A DNA stretch of 64,000 bases from Elusimicrobiota bacterium (GTDB taxonomy: Bacteria; Elusimicrobiota; Elusimicrobia; FEN-1173): the NCBI GenBank assembly GCA_016714745.1, contig JADKCG010000013.1, positions 1-64,000 of the forward strand, in the 5' to 3' direction. Every line of letters begins with the position of its first letter. The stretch's first letter is position 1. Positions 8,726 through 17,239 of this stretch are shown here, one piece after another. The notes beneath the pieces were generated by a model. The model ran no database searches, was not told the origin of the DNA, and was given only the letters and a program-made list of their open reading frames with translations. Position numbers and translations under genes: made by a program.

Positions 8726-9540
8726 AGGATTTTCACCAAATATTTCCTTTGTTCTCGAACGTGGTGATGCCCGTCTTGGCGGGGTTGGTGTTTTTTGCCA
8801 TGGCGAAATACGTTCAACGCATTGGGCCACTGCGGACGTTGATTGCGGGGGAACTGACCTACAAGGGAGCCTACCTGGGTTTTCTTTTCCTGGGCATTTA
8901 CTTGGCGTCTCGGCCTCTTCAGATCCTGTATCCCCATCCTTGGCCGTTGATCATTAACAACCTGAGGGAATTTTGCATGATCGCGGTGTTTGGACCGGCG
9001 ATGTTTTTGGCCGTCCTCAGCCTCGTGTTTGGCCATGAGAACATCCCTTCGCGGTTGGTGTGGGGCGTCGGCGCGCTGGGGGTGGGTTTGGCGATCGTGT
9101 TTGTCGTTGTGAACAGTTTTACCATCGGCGGGTCCGAGCCCATATTTCAGGTGGGACGGTTAACCGCCTACGACGGAATGTGGTTTAAGAATCCGGACCT
9201 TTCACGCCGCGCGCTCATGCCGATCCTCTTTATTGTCCGGGTGATCGATCCCATTCTTCTGGTTTTTGTGGCGGGGGTCGTTGTGTTTTGGCACGCCATG
9301 AACTATCCCGTGGAAAAAAAGATGTTGTACGACAACATGCCCACTAAACTTTATTTTCTGGGTGCCGCCTGTTTTTCGTTTTCGCTCTCGATGCTTTCGG
9401 TGGGTCTTCTGTTCCTGTTCGCTAAAATTCCCAACCAATGGTGGATCTATTATTTGGGCGCGCTGGCCGCGGGACTATTGGAAACCTTGTCCCTGGCGCT
9501 CCCCATGAAAAAACACGTCCAAGTCAGCGAACACCAATGA
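8719..9540 (+). CDS. Seven-transmembrane protein of unknown function
   Basis: A 273-residue integral membrane protein with about seven hydrophobic segments spread over its length, for example VVMPVLAGLVFFAMA, GAYLGFLFLGIYLA, MFLAVLSLVF, GALGVGLAIVFVVV, PILLVFVAGVVVFW, LSMLSVGLLFLF and the last near 240-258. The loop between segments 4 and 5 holds a soluble stretch (GGSEPIFQVGRLTAYDGMWF). I do not recognise the family. The count and the N-out look are reminiscent of 7TM sensor modules, but no signalling domain is attached. It overlaps mtnP by 7 nt and the Nudix gene by 4 nt, so it belongs to the same transcript. Confidence 0.7.
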   Translation: MLKDFHQIFPLFSNVVMPVLAGLVFFAMAKYVQRIGPLRTLIAGELTYKGAYLGFLFLGIYLASRPLQILYPHPWPLIINNLREFCMIAVFGPAMFLAVLSLVFGHENIPSRLVWGVGALGVGLAIVFVVVNSFTIGGSEPIFQVGRLTAYDGMWFKNPDLSRRALMPILFIVRVIDPILLVFVAGVVVFWHAMNYPVEKKMLYDNMPTKLYFLGAACFSFSLSMLSVGLLFLFAKIPNQWWIYYLGALAAGLLETLSLALPMKKHVQVSEHQ

Positions 9541-10094
9541 ATCCAAAGTTGGCGGAGCGGGAGTTGCGCCGCAAACGCGTGTATCGGGGGAAAGCCGTGG
9601 ATTTTTGGGTGGACACGGTGAGACTGCCCTCCGGCGCGATTGCCACCCGTGAGTATCTGGGCCATCCGGGGGCGGTGGCGGTGGTGGCTGTCGTGGGGGG
9701 AAAGAAGCATGACCCCGACCTTCTTTTTGTTCAACAATACCGCCATCCTGTCAAAGAAGTGACGCTCGAACTTCCTGCGGGAAAACTGGACCTCGGCGAA
9801 TCTCCGCGCGCGTGTGTGAATCGGGAGCTGGAAGAAGAGACCGGGTTTCGGGCCGCTCGGGTACGGAAAATGCTTTCTTTTTGGCCCACCCCGGCGTTCG
9901 CCAACGAAGTGATCCATATTTACGAAGCGCGCGGACTCACCCCCGGTACATTTTCTCCTGACGCGGACGAATTCATTGAGCCCGTTCGGATCGCGCTCAG
10001 CCACGCTTTGGAATTGGTCCGTCGCGGCCGCATCAAAGATTCGAAAACACTGATTGGTCTTTTCGCGTTTAAAAAAAATCTCAACCGCTCTTGA
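9537..10094 (+). CDS. Nudix hydrolase, ADP-ribose pyrophosphatase-like
   Basis: A 185-aa Nudix enzyme. The Nudix box is complete: GKLDLGESPRACVNRELEEE followed by TGFRA, with the catalytic REXXEE glutamates. The preceding LFVQQYRHPVKEVTLELPAG is typical of the ADP-ribose pyrophosphatase (NudF/YqkG) branch, as is the Pro about 15-20 residues after the box (WPTPAFANEVIHIYEA). It probably hydrolyses ADP-ribose or another nucleoside-diphosphate sugar to AMP plus sugar phosphate. Substrate choice is inference. The ATG overlaps the upstream stop (ATGA). Confidence 0.9.
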   Translation: MNPKLAERELRRKRVYRGKAVDFWVDTVRLPSGAIATREYLGHPGAVAVVAVVGGKKHDPDLLFVQQYRHPVKEVTLELPAGKLDLGESPRACVNRELEEETGFRAARVRKMLSFWPTPAFANEVIHIYEARGLTPGTFSPDADEFIEPVRIALSHALELVRRGRIKDSKTLIGLFAFKKNLNRS

Positions 10095-10101
10095 AGATAT
10101 C

Positions 10102-11082
10102 GTGTTTCGGTCCGCTGGTGTTCTTCTAGCCCTTTTTTTTCCCTTTCTTCTTTTCGCTTCCGTCCAGATCAACGAAGTCGCTTTTGACGAACCGTCCGGG
10201 ACCCCGGACTGGGTGGAACTTTTTAACGCTGGGACATCGCCCGTTTTGCTCGACGGATTTGTTTTGGATGACGGGGACACGGGGTCCGGTAAATACATTC
10301 TTCTGTCGACGGGATTGACGCTACCGCCCCAGGGCTATCTTGTTGTTTATGTGGACGCGATGGGAGTGTCCGATCGAGATTTGTCGGATGGGTTCGGCGC
10401 CGTGTATTCCGGCACAGCGACCACGGTCAATTTGGCGGTCACGGAAGACCAAGTGGCTCTCTATTCGGGGGTTCCCCTTTCCTCCGCGACCGTGGTGGAC
10501 TATGTGTCCTGGGTCACGGACGGAGATTATGGCGGTGTCAGCGACCGGACACAGGTGGCGGCAAACGCGGCCGGTCTCTGGCCCGCGGACGGAGCGGTGG
10601 AGATGCGCGATGGGGGAAGCGGCTATTCCCTGGGGCGCCGCCGCAACGGGGTCGGGAATGGACCCATGGCTTTTCAAGCATTTCTTCACCCCACGCGCGG
10701 GGAATCAAACGAACCTTCGCCGTCCCCGTTTTCTTCCGCGCTCACCGTCGACCCCGCGTGCCGTGCTTTTTCGCCCTTTGACGCCGATCCCGCTTTCCAA
10801 AGGACGCGGTTCTATTTTAATGCGTCGGTCACCGCGGTAAAAACTCTCCGGGTGCTCGACATTCGCGGGCGCGTTGTGCGGACACTGATGGAAAGCGATC
10901 ACGAAATCGGCGGGGTCGATTTTGCCGGTATGGCCACGGGAAGCGTTTTGTGGGACGGTCGGGACGACGGGGGAACGGTCGTCCCTCTGGGCCTCTACCT
11001 GGCGCTCTTTGAAGCGGCCGATCCGGGGTCAGGATCGACCCAGAGATCTCACGCCCAGGTCGCTGTGGGGCGGCCACGATGA
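10102..11082 (+). CDS. Exported lamin-tail-domain protein with FlgD-Ig-like C-terminus
   Basis: I chose the GTG at 10102 because it leads directly into a signal peptide (AGVLLALFFPFLLFASV). The mature protein begins with a lamin-tail (LTD) beta-sandwich (about residues 20-180): VQINEVAFDEPSGTPDWVEL, FNAGTSPVLLDGFVLDD, LPPQGYLVVYV. After a linker, residues about 235-320 resemble a FlgD-Ig fold (LRVLDIRGRVVRTL, GSVLWDGRDDGGTVVPLGLY), a domain commonly found at the end of large secreted proteins in FCB-type and related phyla. The gene overlaps the PorV-like gene by 4 nt, so surface display together with that barrel is plausible. Length 326 aa. Confidence 0.8.
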   Translation: MFRSAGVLLALFFPFLLFASVQINEVAFDEPSGTPDWVELFNAGTSPVLLDGFVLDDGDTGSGKYILLSTGLTLPPQGYLVVYVDAMGVSDRDLSDGFGAVYSGTATTVNLAVTEDQVALYSGVPLSSATVVDYVSWVTDGDYGGVSDRTQVAANAAGLWPADGAVEMRDGGSGYSLGRRRNGVGNGPMAFQAFLHPTRGESNEPSPSPFSSALTVDPACRAFSPFDADPAFQRTRFYFNASVTAVKTLRVLDIRGRVVRTLMESDHEIGGVDFAGMATGSVLWDGRDDGGTVVPLGLYLALFEAADPGSGSTQRSHAQVAVGRPR

Positions 11083-11894
11083 GACATTTCATTTTTCAGG
11101 GATTTTTTTTGGTCCTGTTTTGTCCGCGCCTCTTTTCTGCGTTTGAGGAGAAACCTTTTTCGGCTCGATCTGCGGCTTTGGGGGAATCTCTGGTGGGGTC
11201 GAGCGAAGGGCTTGACGCTTCCCATGAGAATCCGGGGGCGCTGGTGTTTGCTGAACGGTCGGGGATCAGTCTGGGCCACACGGCTCTTTACGGCGATACC
11301 GAATTGCCCCACAACGCCCTTTCGGGCGTATTTTCCACAAAGCGGTTCGGCGCGGGGGGATTTTTTCTTACGGACTTTGGGTCGTCTCTTTATCGGGAAC
11401 AGGAAGCGGGGGTTTCCTGGGCAGGGAAAGTGGCCGACCGGGCAGGGTTGGGGGTGACACTCAAACGGCAGGATGTTGAGATCGAGCGGTACGGCCGCTT
11501 ATCGGCTTTTCAGGTGGACGTGGGACTGTTTGGTCGCCCTCTTCCCAAAGTGGGGGCGGGGGTATGTGTTAAAAACATGACGCAATCCAAACTGAGCGGC
11601 ACGCCCGAAGGGGCCCCCGCCCTCTTTTCGGCTGGAATTTCTGTGAACGCGTTGGCTCAGGGGCCCACCTCCCTGGCGGTGGTTTCGGAATCTGGCGGGA
11701 ACGTTTCTTGGCGGGTTGGCCAGGAAGCGTGGCTCCATCCCGCCTTCGCCCTGCGGGCGGGGTTTGAAACGGAGCCCAACCGGTTTACCCTGGGAATGGG
11801 ATTTCGCCGATCCTTTTTTGCGTTGGATTACGCGTTCCTCACCGACCCTCTCCTGCCCGACCAACATTCTTTCAACATTTCCTTCTTTCAGTGA
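11079..11894 (+). CDS. PorV/UPF0164-like outer-membrane beta-barrel
   Basis: A 271-aa protein with a signal peptide (HFIFQGFFLVLFCPRLFSA). Its mature start, SARSAALGESLVGSSEGLDA and SHENPGAL, is the hallmark of PorV/PorQ/UPF0164 barrels (G-x-A..A..A-x-x-x-NPA). Alternating polar/hydrophobic strands follow up to a C-terminal aromatic (SFNISFFQ), as in outer-membrane proteins. In type IX systems PorV shuttles cargo; here neighbours are an LTD/FlgD-Ig protein and a large barrel, but no PorU, SprA or T9SS sorting signal was seen. Start overlaps the upstream gene (ATGA) and the end overlaps the downstream gene. Confidence 0.78.
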   Translation: MRHFIFQGFFLVLFCPRLFSAFEEKPFSARSAALGESLVGSSEGLDASHENPGALVFAERSGISLGHTALYGDTELPHNALSGVFSTKRFGAGGFFLTDFGSSLYREQEAGVSWAGKVADRAGLGVTLKRQDVEIERYGRLSAFQVDVGLFGRPLPKVGAGVCVKNMTQSKLSGTPEGAPALFSAGISVNALAQGPTSLAVVSESGGNVSWRVGQEAWLHPAFALRAGFETEPNRFTLGMGFRRSFFALDYAFLTDPLLPDQHSFNISFFQ

Positions 11895-13732
11895 TTCGGT
11901 TCCCAGGGACATTGTGCTGGGTTTGCGTCGCCGCGTTCTTTTTATTGACCACGAGAGCCGGCCGAGGGGAAGACGATGCCGTCAGTTATGACGAACGCCA
12001 AACCAGTGACGGCGAGGATGCGGAGGGGGGCGCAGGCCCCGCCTTTTCCGGCGACGTCCGCGTGCGCGCCCGGGAAGTCCTTCCCAAAGGGTCAACGTAT
12101 CAGGCCGCACCGCCGGAACTTCAGCACAACGTCTACTTCTATCAACGGACGCGGATGGCGTTGGGGTCTGTGGGCGGCGGATACTTGATCAAACGGCCCA
12201 GCGTGGGGCCCACCCTTTCACTCGATAATCTGAGGGAATTCGGCACATTGAAAGCTTCCGTGGAACTCAAAGAAACCGGGCCTGTTGATCGGATGGTGGC
12301 GGGGAACTACACGATGGTATTCGGTCAGGGACTCCTCTTTTATGACGGGTTTGGCGAATTTGTGCGTCCCATTGAAGTCAAAGACAAGGGGCCGCGCCCC
12401 GATTACACTTCGGGGGCCAACGATTATTTACGCGGGGCCGCGGGTCGGCTGGCGGTGGGGCCTGTGGGTTTGGACTTTTTTACTTCCGAGAAACCCCTCG
12501 ATTTTCCTCTGAATTCTGATGGAACCGTCAATGCCAACCTGGACGACCTGCACGAGGGGACGGGGGATGTTCAAACGGTGAACGGAATTATCAACAACAA
12601 TTCCGTGACCGAACGACTGGCCGGGGGGCGCGCGGCTTGGGAGAACGGGCCTTTCCAGATGGGGGTTTCTGGGTATCAACTTCATTTCACGCGCCCTTTT
12701 AATCCGGTGGACACGCAATATGCCGACGCCCGCGCGTTTCGTGGGGATACTTTAGGTTTGCTGGGCGTTGATTTTCGACTAAAAAAGCAGGAATGGCAAT
12801 GGATGGGAGAAGTGGCGCGTTCCCGCGCGTCCGGGCCCGGCACGCTTCGTCCCGGGGGTCCCGCGTGGACCGCGACAGCGCTCTGGGGCGCGGGCCGATC
12901 GCACTTTTGGCTTGGTCTTTTTGACTACGATACTGACTTCATTTCGCCCCATGGAAAAGGATTGTCGTTTGGCGTCTCCGGCGGACCCGAAAGCCTGCCG
13001 CGCAATCAGCGGGGTGGTGTTTTGGGCGGCGAATGGGTCAAAGGGGTTTGGAGCGGCCGGGCGAACGCCACCTTGGCTCAGTTTCCCGAAGCCCTGGGCA
13101 ATGGAACGAACACCGCCCCCCTGGCGCCGTCCCAGGGGCGATACCTGTTGGCTGATCAGCGATGGGCGGTTGAGAAAGATGTGGAATTTCGTTTAATGTT
13201 TCAAGAACGGGTGGAAGACAAATATCTCCCTGACCCCGCCAGCGGGGTCCGCCGCCAAGTGTCGCAAGGAACGCAAAAATGGCGCGGTGCGGTTTCTTGG
13301 GAACCCACCCGAAAGGTGCGCTGGACGCTCCGCCACGATCTCCGACTCGAACGGACGCCGGCTCTCGATAAAAAAGCGTCCGGCCGGATGTGGGTGGCGG
13401 ATGCCCAATTCACGCCGCGGCCGGGTACACGCATCAAAGTGCGGACTTATTTCTTCAATTCTCCCGAGGCCTATCTCACCACCGGCCCGGAAGAAATTTG
13501 GGACGGCGTGGTCTACGATCGCCTGGCCGGAAACCTAGGCAATCTGCGGGGTTCTCCCGGCACACGGATGTATCTGATCGCCGGCCAAGAATGGGGCCCC
13601 CTCCGTTTCTGGGGAAAATACGAAGTCACCAACCGTCCCGCCCCATCGGAAGGTCGTGCCGAAGTCTCCGCCCCCGCCCGCCGCGCCTGGCACATCCAAG
13701 TGGACGGCCGTTGGGGTGGGAAGATGAAATGA
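11891..13732 (+). CDS. Large outer-membrane beta-barrel protein, function unknown
   Basis: A 613-residue protein starting at GTG (GTGA overlap with the preceding stop) with a signal peptide (LCWVCVAAFFLLTTRAGRG). A short acidic stretch (residues about 27-50) precedes a long series of amphipathic strands with aromatic girdle residues, for example FGTLKASVELKETG, MVAGNYTMVFGQGLLFYDGF, HFWLGLFDYDTDFI, WRGAVSWEPTRKVRWTLRH and the end segment AWHIQVDGRWGG. The overall look is a 16-24 stranded barrel. I cannot assign a transporter family: there is no plug or TonB box. It is the last gene of the mtnP-to-barrel run and is followed by repeats. Confidence 0.75.
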   Translation: MIRFPGTLCWVCVAAFFLLTTRAGRGEDDAVSYDERQTSDGEDAEGGAGPAFSGDVRVRAREVLPKGSTYQAAPPELQHNVYFYQRTRMALGSVGGGYLIKRPSVGPTLSLDNLREFGTLKASVELKETGPVDRMVAGNYTMVFGQGLLFYDGFGEFVRPIEVKDKGPRPDYTSGANDYLRGAAGRLAVGPVGLDFFTSEKPLDFPLNSDGTVNANLDDLHEGTGDVQTVNGIINNNSVTERLAGGRAAWENGPFQMGVSGYQLHFTRPFNPVDTQYADARAFRGDTLGLLGVDFRLKKQEWQWMGEVARSRASGPGTLRPGGPAWTATALWGAGRSHFWLGLFDYDTDFISPHGKGLSFGVSGGPESLPRNQRGGVLGGEWVKGVWSGRANATLAQFPEALGNGTNTAPLAPSQGRYLLADQRWAVEKDVEFRLMFQERVEDKYLPDPASGVRRQVSQGTQKWRGAVSWEPTRKVRWTLRHDLRLERTPALDKKASGRMWVADAQFTPRPGTRIKVRTYFFNSPEAYLTTGPEEIWDGVVYDRLAGNLGNLRGSPGTRMYLIAGQEWGPLRFWGKYEVTNRPAPSEGRAEVSAPARRAWHIQVDGRWGGKMK

Positions 13733-13769
13733 AATCGAGTGACATGAATGCACTGCCCAGTTTAGCCTC

Positions 13770-13899
13770 AATGCGGTTTCGATAAGCCGTCATCCCGGAG
13801 AAAGCCGGGATCCAGTCATTGAAACGGTTGTTTAAATTGCGATTTCAAACCCTGGACCCCGGCGTATGTCGGGGTGACAGGCCTTATCTAAACCGCATT
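13770..13899. repeat. Repeat family A, copy 1 (palindromic, with TCATCCCGG core)
   Basis: Outer arms ATGCGGTTTCGATAAG and CTTATCTAAACCGCAT are inverted copies. Between them lie two hairpins, ATCCCGG...CCGGGAT and ACCCCGG...CGGGGT. The same outer arms occur at 21956-22074 with a different core. Non-coding and MITE-like. Confidence 0.8.
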
Positions 13900-13901
13900 A
13901 A

Positions 13902-14000
13902 GTTTAGCCTGAAAATTTCAGTTGACTGAGGGGAGGGCTCGAAAATTCTGTTCTGGACCCTGTCGACGGTAGCCCCGAGCCGGAGTTTCATACCAGGGCC
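13902..14000 (-). repeat. Repeat family C, copy 1 (reverse orientation)
   Basis: Reverse-complement relative of the elements at 15362-15471 and 39999-40107. Shared words on this strand include TTTCAGTTGACTGA, GGAGGGCTCGAAAATT and CGACGGTAGCCCCG. It directly abuts family A copy 1 and has lost its distal end. Confidence 0.7.
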
Positions 14001-14026
14001 GTCCCCTTTGGGCACCCGGGAAATCC

Positions 14027-14055
14027 TTGTCAAGTGGAACAGAACTCGCTAGAAT
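14027..14055 (+). promoter_or_regulatory. mdh promoter
   Basis: TTGTCA (14027-14032), a 17-nt spacer and TAGAAT (14050-14055); each hexamer matches at 5 of 6 positions. The leader to the mdh ATG is about 60 nt and contains a GAGGAGG ribosome site. Confidence 0.6.
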
Positions 14056-14123
14056 TTACATCCCCGATTAAAAGTGTCCTATATTTTCGGGAACGGTGAT
14101 GGATGGGGAATCGAGGAGGACGT

Positions 14124-15074
14124 ATGCGACGTAAACTGAGTGTGATTGGGGCGGGAAATGTGGGGGCGACGTTGGCCCAGCGGTTGGCGGAGTTGGAGTT
14201 GGGCGATGTGGTGTTGGTGGATATTCCTCAGACGGAAGGGATGCCGGCGGGGAAGGCGCTGGATATTCGGCAGTCGGGGCCTGTGTATGGCTACGACAGC
14301 CGCATCACCGGAACGACGGAATATGGGCCGACGGCCCACTCCGACATCGTCGTGATTACGGCCGGCGTGCCGCGGAAACCGGGCATGAGCCGGGATGATC
14401 TTTTAAATATCAACGCGGGCATTGTGAAGATCGTTTCCGAACAGGTCGCGAAACATTCGCCCAACGCGATCTTGATCATTGTCTCGAACCCTTTGGACGC
14501 CATGGCCCATGTGGCTCTGCGCGTGACGGGGTTCCCGAAAGAACGTGTGATCGGGATGGCGGGGGTGTTGGATTCCGCTCGGTTGGCGACGTTCTTGGCG
14601 GAAGCGCTCGACGTTTCTGTGCAAGACATCCAACCCACGGTGTTGGGTGGACACGGGGACACCATGGTTCCCATCGCTCGTTACACCACCGTGGCCGGAG
14701 TGCCGATCACGGAACTTTTGAAACCCGAACAACTTCAGGCCATTTTGCAACGGACGCGGGACGGCGGGGCCGAGATTGTGAAACTTCTTAAAACGGGATC
14801 CGCCTACTACGCCCCCTCCGCGTCGGTCGCGGCCATGGTGGAGTCGATCTTAAAAGACAAAAAGCGCATCCTTCCCTGCGCGGCCTATCTCGAAGGGGAA
14901 TACGGTGTGCGCGGCCTGTTCCTGGGTGTGCCCGTTAAACTGGGCGCCCGGGGGATTGAGCAGGTCATCGAAATTCGGTTGGCGGACGACGAAAAGGCGG
15001 CGCTCCAGAAATCTGCCCAGGCGGTTCAAGACCTGGTGGATGTTTTGAAGCGAACGAACGTTGTCTCGGCTTAG
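14124..15074 (+). CDS. mdh: Malate dehydrogenase (LDH-like type)
   Basis: NAD-dependent interconversion of malate and oxaloacetate in the TCA cycle. The 316-aa protein begins with the Rossmann motif LSVIGAGNVGATLAQRLAE. VVLVDIPQ gives the Asp that binds NAD ribose. Substrate-binding residues are in VITAGVPRKPGMSRDDLL (two Arg) and in NPLDAM plus GMAGVLDSAR. The catalytic His is in LGGHGDTMVP. The mobile-loop Arg pair (PRKPGMSR) favours malate over lactate. I chose the ATG at 14124 because of the GAGGAGG site 5-10 nt upstream; an earlier in-frame ATG (14103) lacks one. Confidence 0.95.
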   Translation: MRRKLSVIGAGNVGATLAQRLAELELGDVVLVDIPQTEGMPAGKALDIRQSGPVYGYDSRITGTTEYGPTAHSDIVVITAGVPRKPGMSRDDLLNINAGIVKIVSEQVAKHSPNAILIIVSNPLDAMAHVALRVTGFPKERVIGMAGVLDSARLATFLAEALDVSVQDIQPTVLGGHGDTMVPIARYTTVAGVPITELLKPEQLQAILQRTRDGGAEIVKLLKTGSAYYAPSASVAAMVESILKDKKRILPCAAYLEGEYGVRGLFLGVPVKLGARGIEQVIEIRLADDEKAALQKSAQAVQDLVDVLKRTNVVSA

Positions 15075-15105
15075 CTCTTTTTTTGGGTTAGGGAGGAAAA
15101 AGAAT

Positions 15106-15318
15106 ATGAGCACGGAAACACTGGAGTGCGGCAAGCGGACGTACATCTTGGAAAGCCGCGTGACAAAGAACGGCCACAAGTTCGTCATGCTGACGGAAAA
15201 GAGTTTCGGACGCATGTCGAAAGTGATGGTGTTTCAAGACCACATGCAGGATTTTTGTTCCGCCTTGGAACGTGTGTCTCAGGCGGAACCCCTACTGGTG
15301 GAAACATCCGTCAACTGA
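15106..15318 (+). CDS. PUR-alpha-like (DUF3276/BpuR-type) nucleic-acid-binding protein
   Basis: A 70-residue protein starting at ATG 15106 behind a GGGAGGA site. Its pattern CGKRTYILESRVTKNGHKFV, MLTEKSF, then KVMVFQDHMQDFCSALERV matches the single PUR repeat of small bacterial proteins, four beta strands and a helix. Spirochaete BpuR of this group binds DNA and RNA and regulates gene expression. That role here is inference. It lies 31 nt after mdh and 25 nt before the extended coaX frame, possibly as one transcript. Confidence 0.75.
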   Translation: MSTETLECGKRTYILESRVTKNGHKFVMLTEKSFGRMSKVMVFQDHMQDFCSALERVSQAEPLLVETSVN

Positions 15319-15343
15319 TCCGTTTCAAAACGGAGCGCCGCGG

Positions 15344-16270
15344 GTGAGCGAGGGCGGGGATTTAACCGGGATTCCCCGGTTGGCACGGGGCTACCGTCGG
15401 CAGGGTCCGGAACATAATTTTCGAGCCCTCCCAGGCGGAAATGCTCAGTCGACTGAAATTCTCAGGTTAAAGCCCTGGCTCCTGGCCGTTGACATTGGCA
15501 ACACCAATGTGACGCTCGGGGCTCTCTCCTTGGAGAAAACCCAAACGACTCCGCGCCTTCTGGCGGGGTGGCGATTGGCCACGCACCGGCACGCGACGGG
15601 GGACGAACTCTCCGTGACAGTGCAGAGTTTATTCACTTCCGCGGGGCTTGGCCTAAATCGGTTGGGGGGCGTGGCTGTGGCCAGCGTGGTTCCTCCCTTG
15701 GATTTGGTCTTCCGGGAACTGTCCGAAAAACATCTTAAACAGTCTCCCCTGTTTGTCGGCGCTGGGGTCAAGACCGGCGTCAAAATCCTTTACGATTCCC
15801 CCGCGGAAGTAGGGGCTGACCGGATTGTGAACGCGGCCGCCGCCTATGCCCGCGTTCGAGGACCGCTCATCGTTGTCGACTTCGGCACCGCAACGACCTT
15901 CGATTGTGTGAATGGGCGAGGCGCTTATTTGGGCGGGGCCATCGCGCCGGGTCCCCAAATGTCGGCAGAAATCCTTTACCAAAGAACGGCCAAATTGCCC
16001 CTGCTGGGGGCGTTCTGTCAACCTCCCCACGCCATCGGAAAGAACACCCAAGACAGCATTGCCTCGGGTCTTTTTCATGGGTATGTGGGCTTAACCCGGG
16101 GACTCATTGCTCAATTGGCTAAGGAAATGGGGGGAAAACCGAGTATTTTAGCCACCGGTGGCCTTTCGCCCCTTTTGGCCCCCTCCCTGCCAGAAATAAA
16201 CGACGTGGTGCCCGATTTGACCCTGGAAGGGCTATGGAGAATTTGGTGGTTAAACAGAGTGAAAAAGTGA
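15344..16270 (+). CDS. coaX: Type III pantothenate kinase, start uncertain
   Basis: CoaX phosphorylates pantothenate, the first step of CoA synthesis (coaE, the last step, is at 45.4 kb). Motifs are complete: the phosphate loop AVDIGNTNVTLG, VVPPLDLVFRELSEKHL, SPAEVGADRIVNAAAAY, VDFGTATTFD, YLGGAIAPG and ATGGLSPLL. Normal family members start two or three residues before LAVDIGNTN, but no ATG, GTG or TTG exists there. The nearest in-frame starts are TTG 15380 and GTG 15344 (the latter with GGAG upstream), which would add 33-46 residues encoded by repeat C copy 2. A CTG start at the natural position is another option. Coordinates use GTG 15344. Confidence 0.85.
   Translation: MSEGGDLTGIPRLARGYRRQGPEHNFRALPGGNAQSTEILRLKPWLLAVDIGNTNVTLGALSLEKTQTTPRLLAGWRLATHRHATGDELSVTVQSLFTSAGLGLNRLGGVAVASVVPPLDLVFRELSEKHLKQSPLFVGAGVKTGVKILYDSPAEVGADRIVNAAAAYARVRGPLIVVDFGTATTFDCVNGRGAYLGGAIAPGPQMSAEILYQRTAKLPLLGAFCQPPHAIGKNTQDSIASGLFHGYVGLTRGLIAQLAKEMGGKPSILATGGLSPLLAPSLPEINDVVPDLTLEGLWRIWWLNRVKK
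15362..15471 (+). repeat. Repeat family C, copy 2, overlapping the coaX 5' end
   Basis: Begins TTAACCGGGATTCCCCGG and ends with the perfect palindrome TCAGTCGACTGA followed by AATTCTCAGGTTAA. About 80 percent identical by eye to 39999-40107. Its right end touches the first codons of the conserved coaX sequence. Confidence 0.85.
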
Positions 16271-16312
16271 GTTTTGTGGATAAACTTGTGGATAAAGGGA
16301 GGGATGAACGCT

Positions 16313-17239
16313 ATGAAAATCAATAAAACACTGTTAGTTTCGTTAATGGGGTTTCTTGCGGGACCTGTCTGGGCGGCTGACCCAGCTGTTATCCAAGCCG
16401 ATTCCGAGGTTTTGGCCAAGTGGTTTAGTGGCGAAGTGGCCCATGCGACGGCCTTTAATGCGGCGGCAAACCCACAAATTCCGGCGGATGTCCATAACCT
16501 CCTAGGGGTTGAGGTCGGTCTCTCCGCCGGTATGAGCTCGACAAACGTGGACACGGATGGGTTCAATAATTTGCCGCTGACAGAACTTGACCAGAGCGGG
16601 TTTGACATGCCTTCCGATGTGGTGATGGCCATGCCGATTGTTCACGCGAAAGTCGGACTTCCTTTTGATCTTGATCTGGGAGTTAAGTATGGCCACTTGA
16701 AATATGACGACACAAACAAAGATGCCAAGTCGGAAGTTGAAAACGCTGTGTTCGGTGTGGAAATTCGACGGCGGTTGATGGGGGAGGGGGCGACCGGGGT
16801 GGTTCTTCCCGACGTGGCATTGTCTTTGGCCTACGATCAGGCCAACGGCGATGTGAAACGGACAGAGCACTATGTCGGGCCCGTGACCGGCGGCACATTG
16901 GACGCGTCGACCACGATGAAATCAGAATGGCAGACCGGCGCTGTGACGGCCCGCGTGGTGGCGAGCAAACAGTTGCTCATTTTTACCCCTTACATTGGGG
17001 CGGGCTATAGTCGCCTCATGGGGGACGCGGAGACGACGGTGGATGTGGTCGAGACCGGTTCTTCGGTCGGGGTGGGGAGTGTATCATCAAAAGGATCCGC
17101 CAAAGCCGACGACGACATCCTCCAATTCTTGGGCGGATGTGAATTTACATTTTTTCCGTTGTTTAAAATTAACGTCGGGGGGCTTTACGCGGACAAAGAC
17201 TGGGCCGCGACGGCGGGTGTGCGATTTAGTTTTCGGTAG
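16313..17239 (+). CDS. Outer-membrane beta-barrel protein, unknown
   Basis: A 308-aa protein with a clear signal peptide (NKTLLVSLMGFLAGPVWA, cleavage before ADP). I chose ATG 16313 because GGAGGG lies 9 nt upstream; ATG 16304 would touch that site. The mature part has a helical start of about 40 residues, then barrel-like strands such as GVEVGLSAGM, AKVGLPFDLDLGVKYGHLKY, VFGVEIRRRL, LLIFTPYIGAGYSRLMG and a final strand AATAGVRFSFR ending in Phe-Arg. No specific family recognised. It follows coaX by 42 nt and its last 14 bp overlap the convergent def gene. Confidence 0.72.
   Translation: MKINKTLLVSLMGFLAGPVWAADPAVIQADSEVLAKWFSGEVAHATAFNAAANPQIPADVHNLLGVEVGLSAGMSSTNVDTDGFNNLPLTELDQSGFDMPSDVVMAMPIVHAKVGLPFDLDLGVKYGHLKYDDTNKDAKSEVENAVFGVEIRRRLMGEGATGVVLPDVALSLAYDQANGDVKRTEHYVGPVTGGTLDASTTMKSEWQTGAVTARVVASKQLLIFTPYIGAGYSRLMGDAETTVDVVETGSSVGVGSVSSKGSAKADDDILQFLGGCEFTFFPLFKINVGGLYADKDWAATAGVRFSFR

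Noticed and set aside
13733..14026. CRISPR array in the repeat-rich gap
   Set aside because: The repeats are inverted and differ in spacing; no regularly spaced direct repeats were found anywhere in the window.
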